NCBI GenBank assembly: GCA_009927195.1
Contig: RFNL01000149.1
Span: 1 to 6,073, forward strand
Source of the DNA: Betaproteobacteria bacterium
GTDB lineage: Bacteria; Pseudomonadota; Gammaproteobacteria; Burkholderiales; Burkholderiaceae_C
Direction: 5' to 3'
DNA: 6,073 bases
The notes under the pieces are model-generated. The model had not been told where the DNA came from and ran no database searches. It saw only the letters and a program-made list of their open reading frames with translations. This document shows, one piece after another, positions 5,969 to 6,073 of this stretch (positions are counted from its first letter, which is position 1; each line of letters opens with the position of its first letter). A program made the position numbers and the translations under genes.

Positions 5969-6073
5969 CTATTTGGCGATTTGCACAAAGATTTCGTTGG
6001 GCTTGACCATGCCGATTTCTTTGCGCGCTTGCTCTTCCACCATTTCCAGGCCTTCGCGCAGGTCGCGCAATTC
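5969..6073 (-). CDS. ftsB: Cell division protein FtsB, C-terminal end (partial)
   Basis: The last 34 codons of a septum formation initiator (DivIC/FtsB) family protein, with the N-terminal membrane helix and most of the coiled coil outside the window. The visible sequence begins ELRDLREGLEMVEEQARKEI and continues GMVKPNEIFVQIAK before TAG. The E-x2-AR-x-E-x-GM-x-KP-x-E block is the conserved FtsB segment after the coiled coil. FtsB is a bitopic inner-membrane protein which, with FtsL and FtsQ, signals to the septal peptidoglycan synthase FtsWI. The residues are periplasmic. In related bacteria ftsB commonly follows eno, which would lie just beyond the right edge (established gene order, not visible here). 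The unrecognised 145-aa gene follows 15 bp later on the same strand. Confidence 0.85.
   Translation of the reverse strand, partial: ELRDLREGLEMVEEQARKEIGMVKPNEIFVQIAK

Overview
The window reads as an ordinary chromosomal segment of a GC-rich betaproteobacterium, most likely a member of the Comamonadaceae (Limnohabitans, Rhodoferax, Acidovorax or Hydrogenophaga relatives). The reasons are the Bug-type periplasmic binding protein, the start and length of the gamma carbonic anhydrase, the arrangement of a DUF455 ferritin-like gene divergent from a gamma carbonic anhydrase-hslO pair, an ftsB tail, and TACAAT as the apparent -10 element. This assignment rests on recognition, not on a database search. 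Coding density is very high: no gap between genes exceeds about 100 bp. I see no tRNA, rRNA, CRISPR array, insertion sequence or prophage gene.

Left part (1-2177). The window opens in the last 54 codons of a malonyl-CoA synthetase (matB). An AEC-family permease gene on the minus strand converges on it. Divergent from the permease is a gene for an exported Bug/TctC-type solute-binding protein. MatB activates malonate, and AEC permeases include the malonate carrier MdcF, so a malonate or dicarboxylate uptake and activation locus is a reasonable inference, but the substrates are not proven by the sequence.

Middle part (2209-4528). xerD encodes the chromosome-dimer-resolving tyrosine recombinase with all catalytic residues present. 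It converges on a DUF455 ferritin-like gene with a likely di-iron ligand set. This gene is divergent from a gamma carbonic anhydrase gene, and the 42-bp gap between their start codons contains a perfect 14-bp palindrome whose two halves each read as a TACAAT -10 box. That suggests a single symmetric core promoter serving both genes.

Right part (4528-6073). hslO (Hsp33, the redox-switched holdase chaperone) overlaps the carbonic anhydrase gene by one base and is probably translationally coupled to it. It converges on a minus-strand pair: the C-terminal end of ftsB (divisome), followed 15 bp later by a 145-aa protein that I do not recognise and that ends in a C-x2-C-x4-C-x-H motif.

I do not see a clear new multi-gene system. 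The items most worth checking are the symmetric divergent promoter with a possibly leaderless DUF455 transcript, the unrecognised cysteine-motif protein behind ftsB, and the proposed malonate link of the transporter genes.
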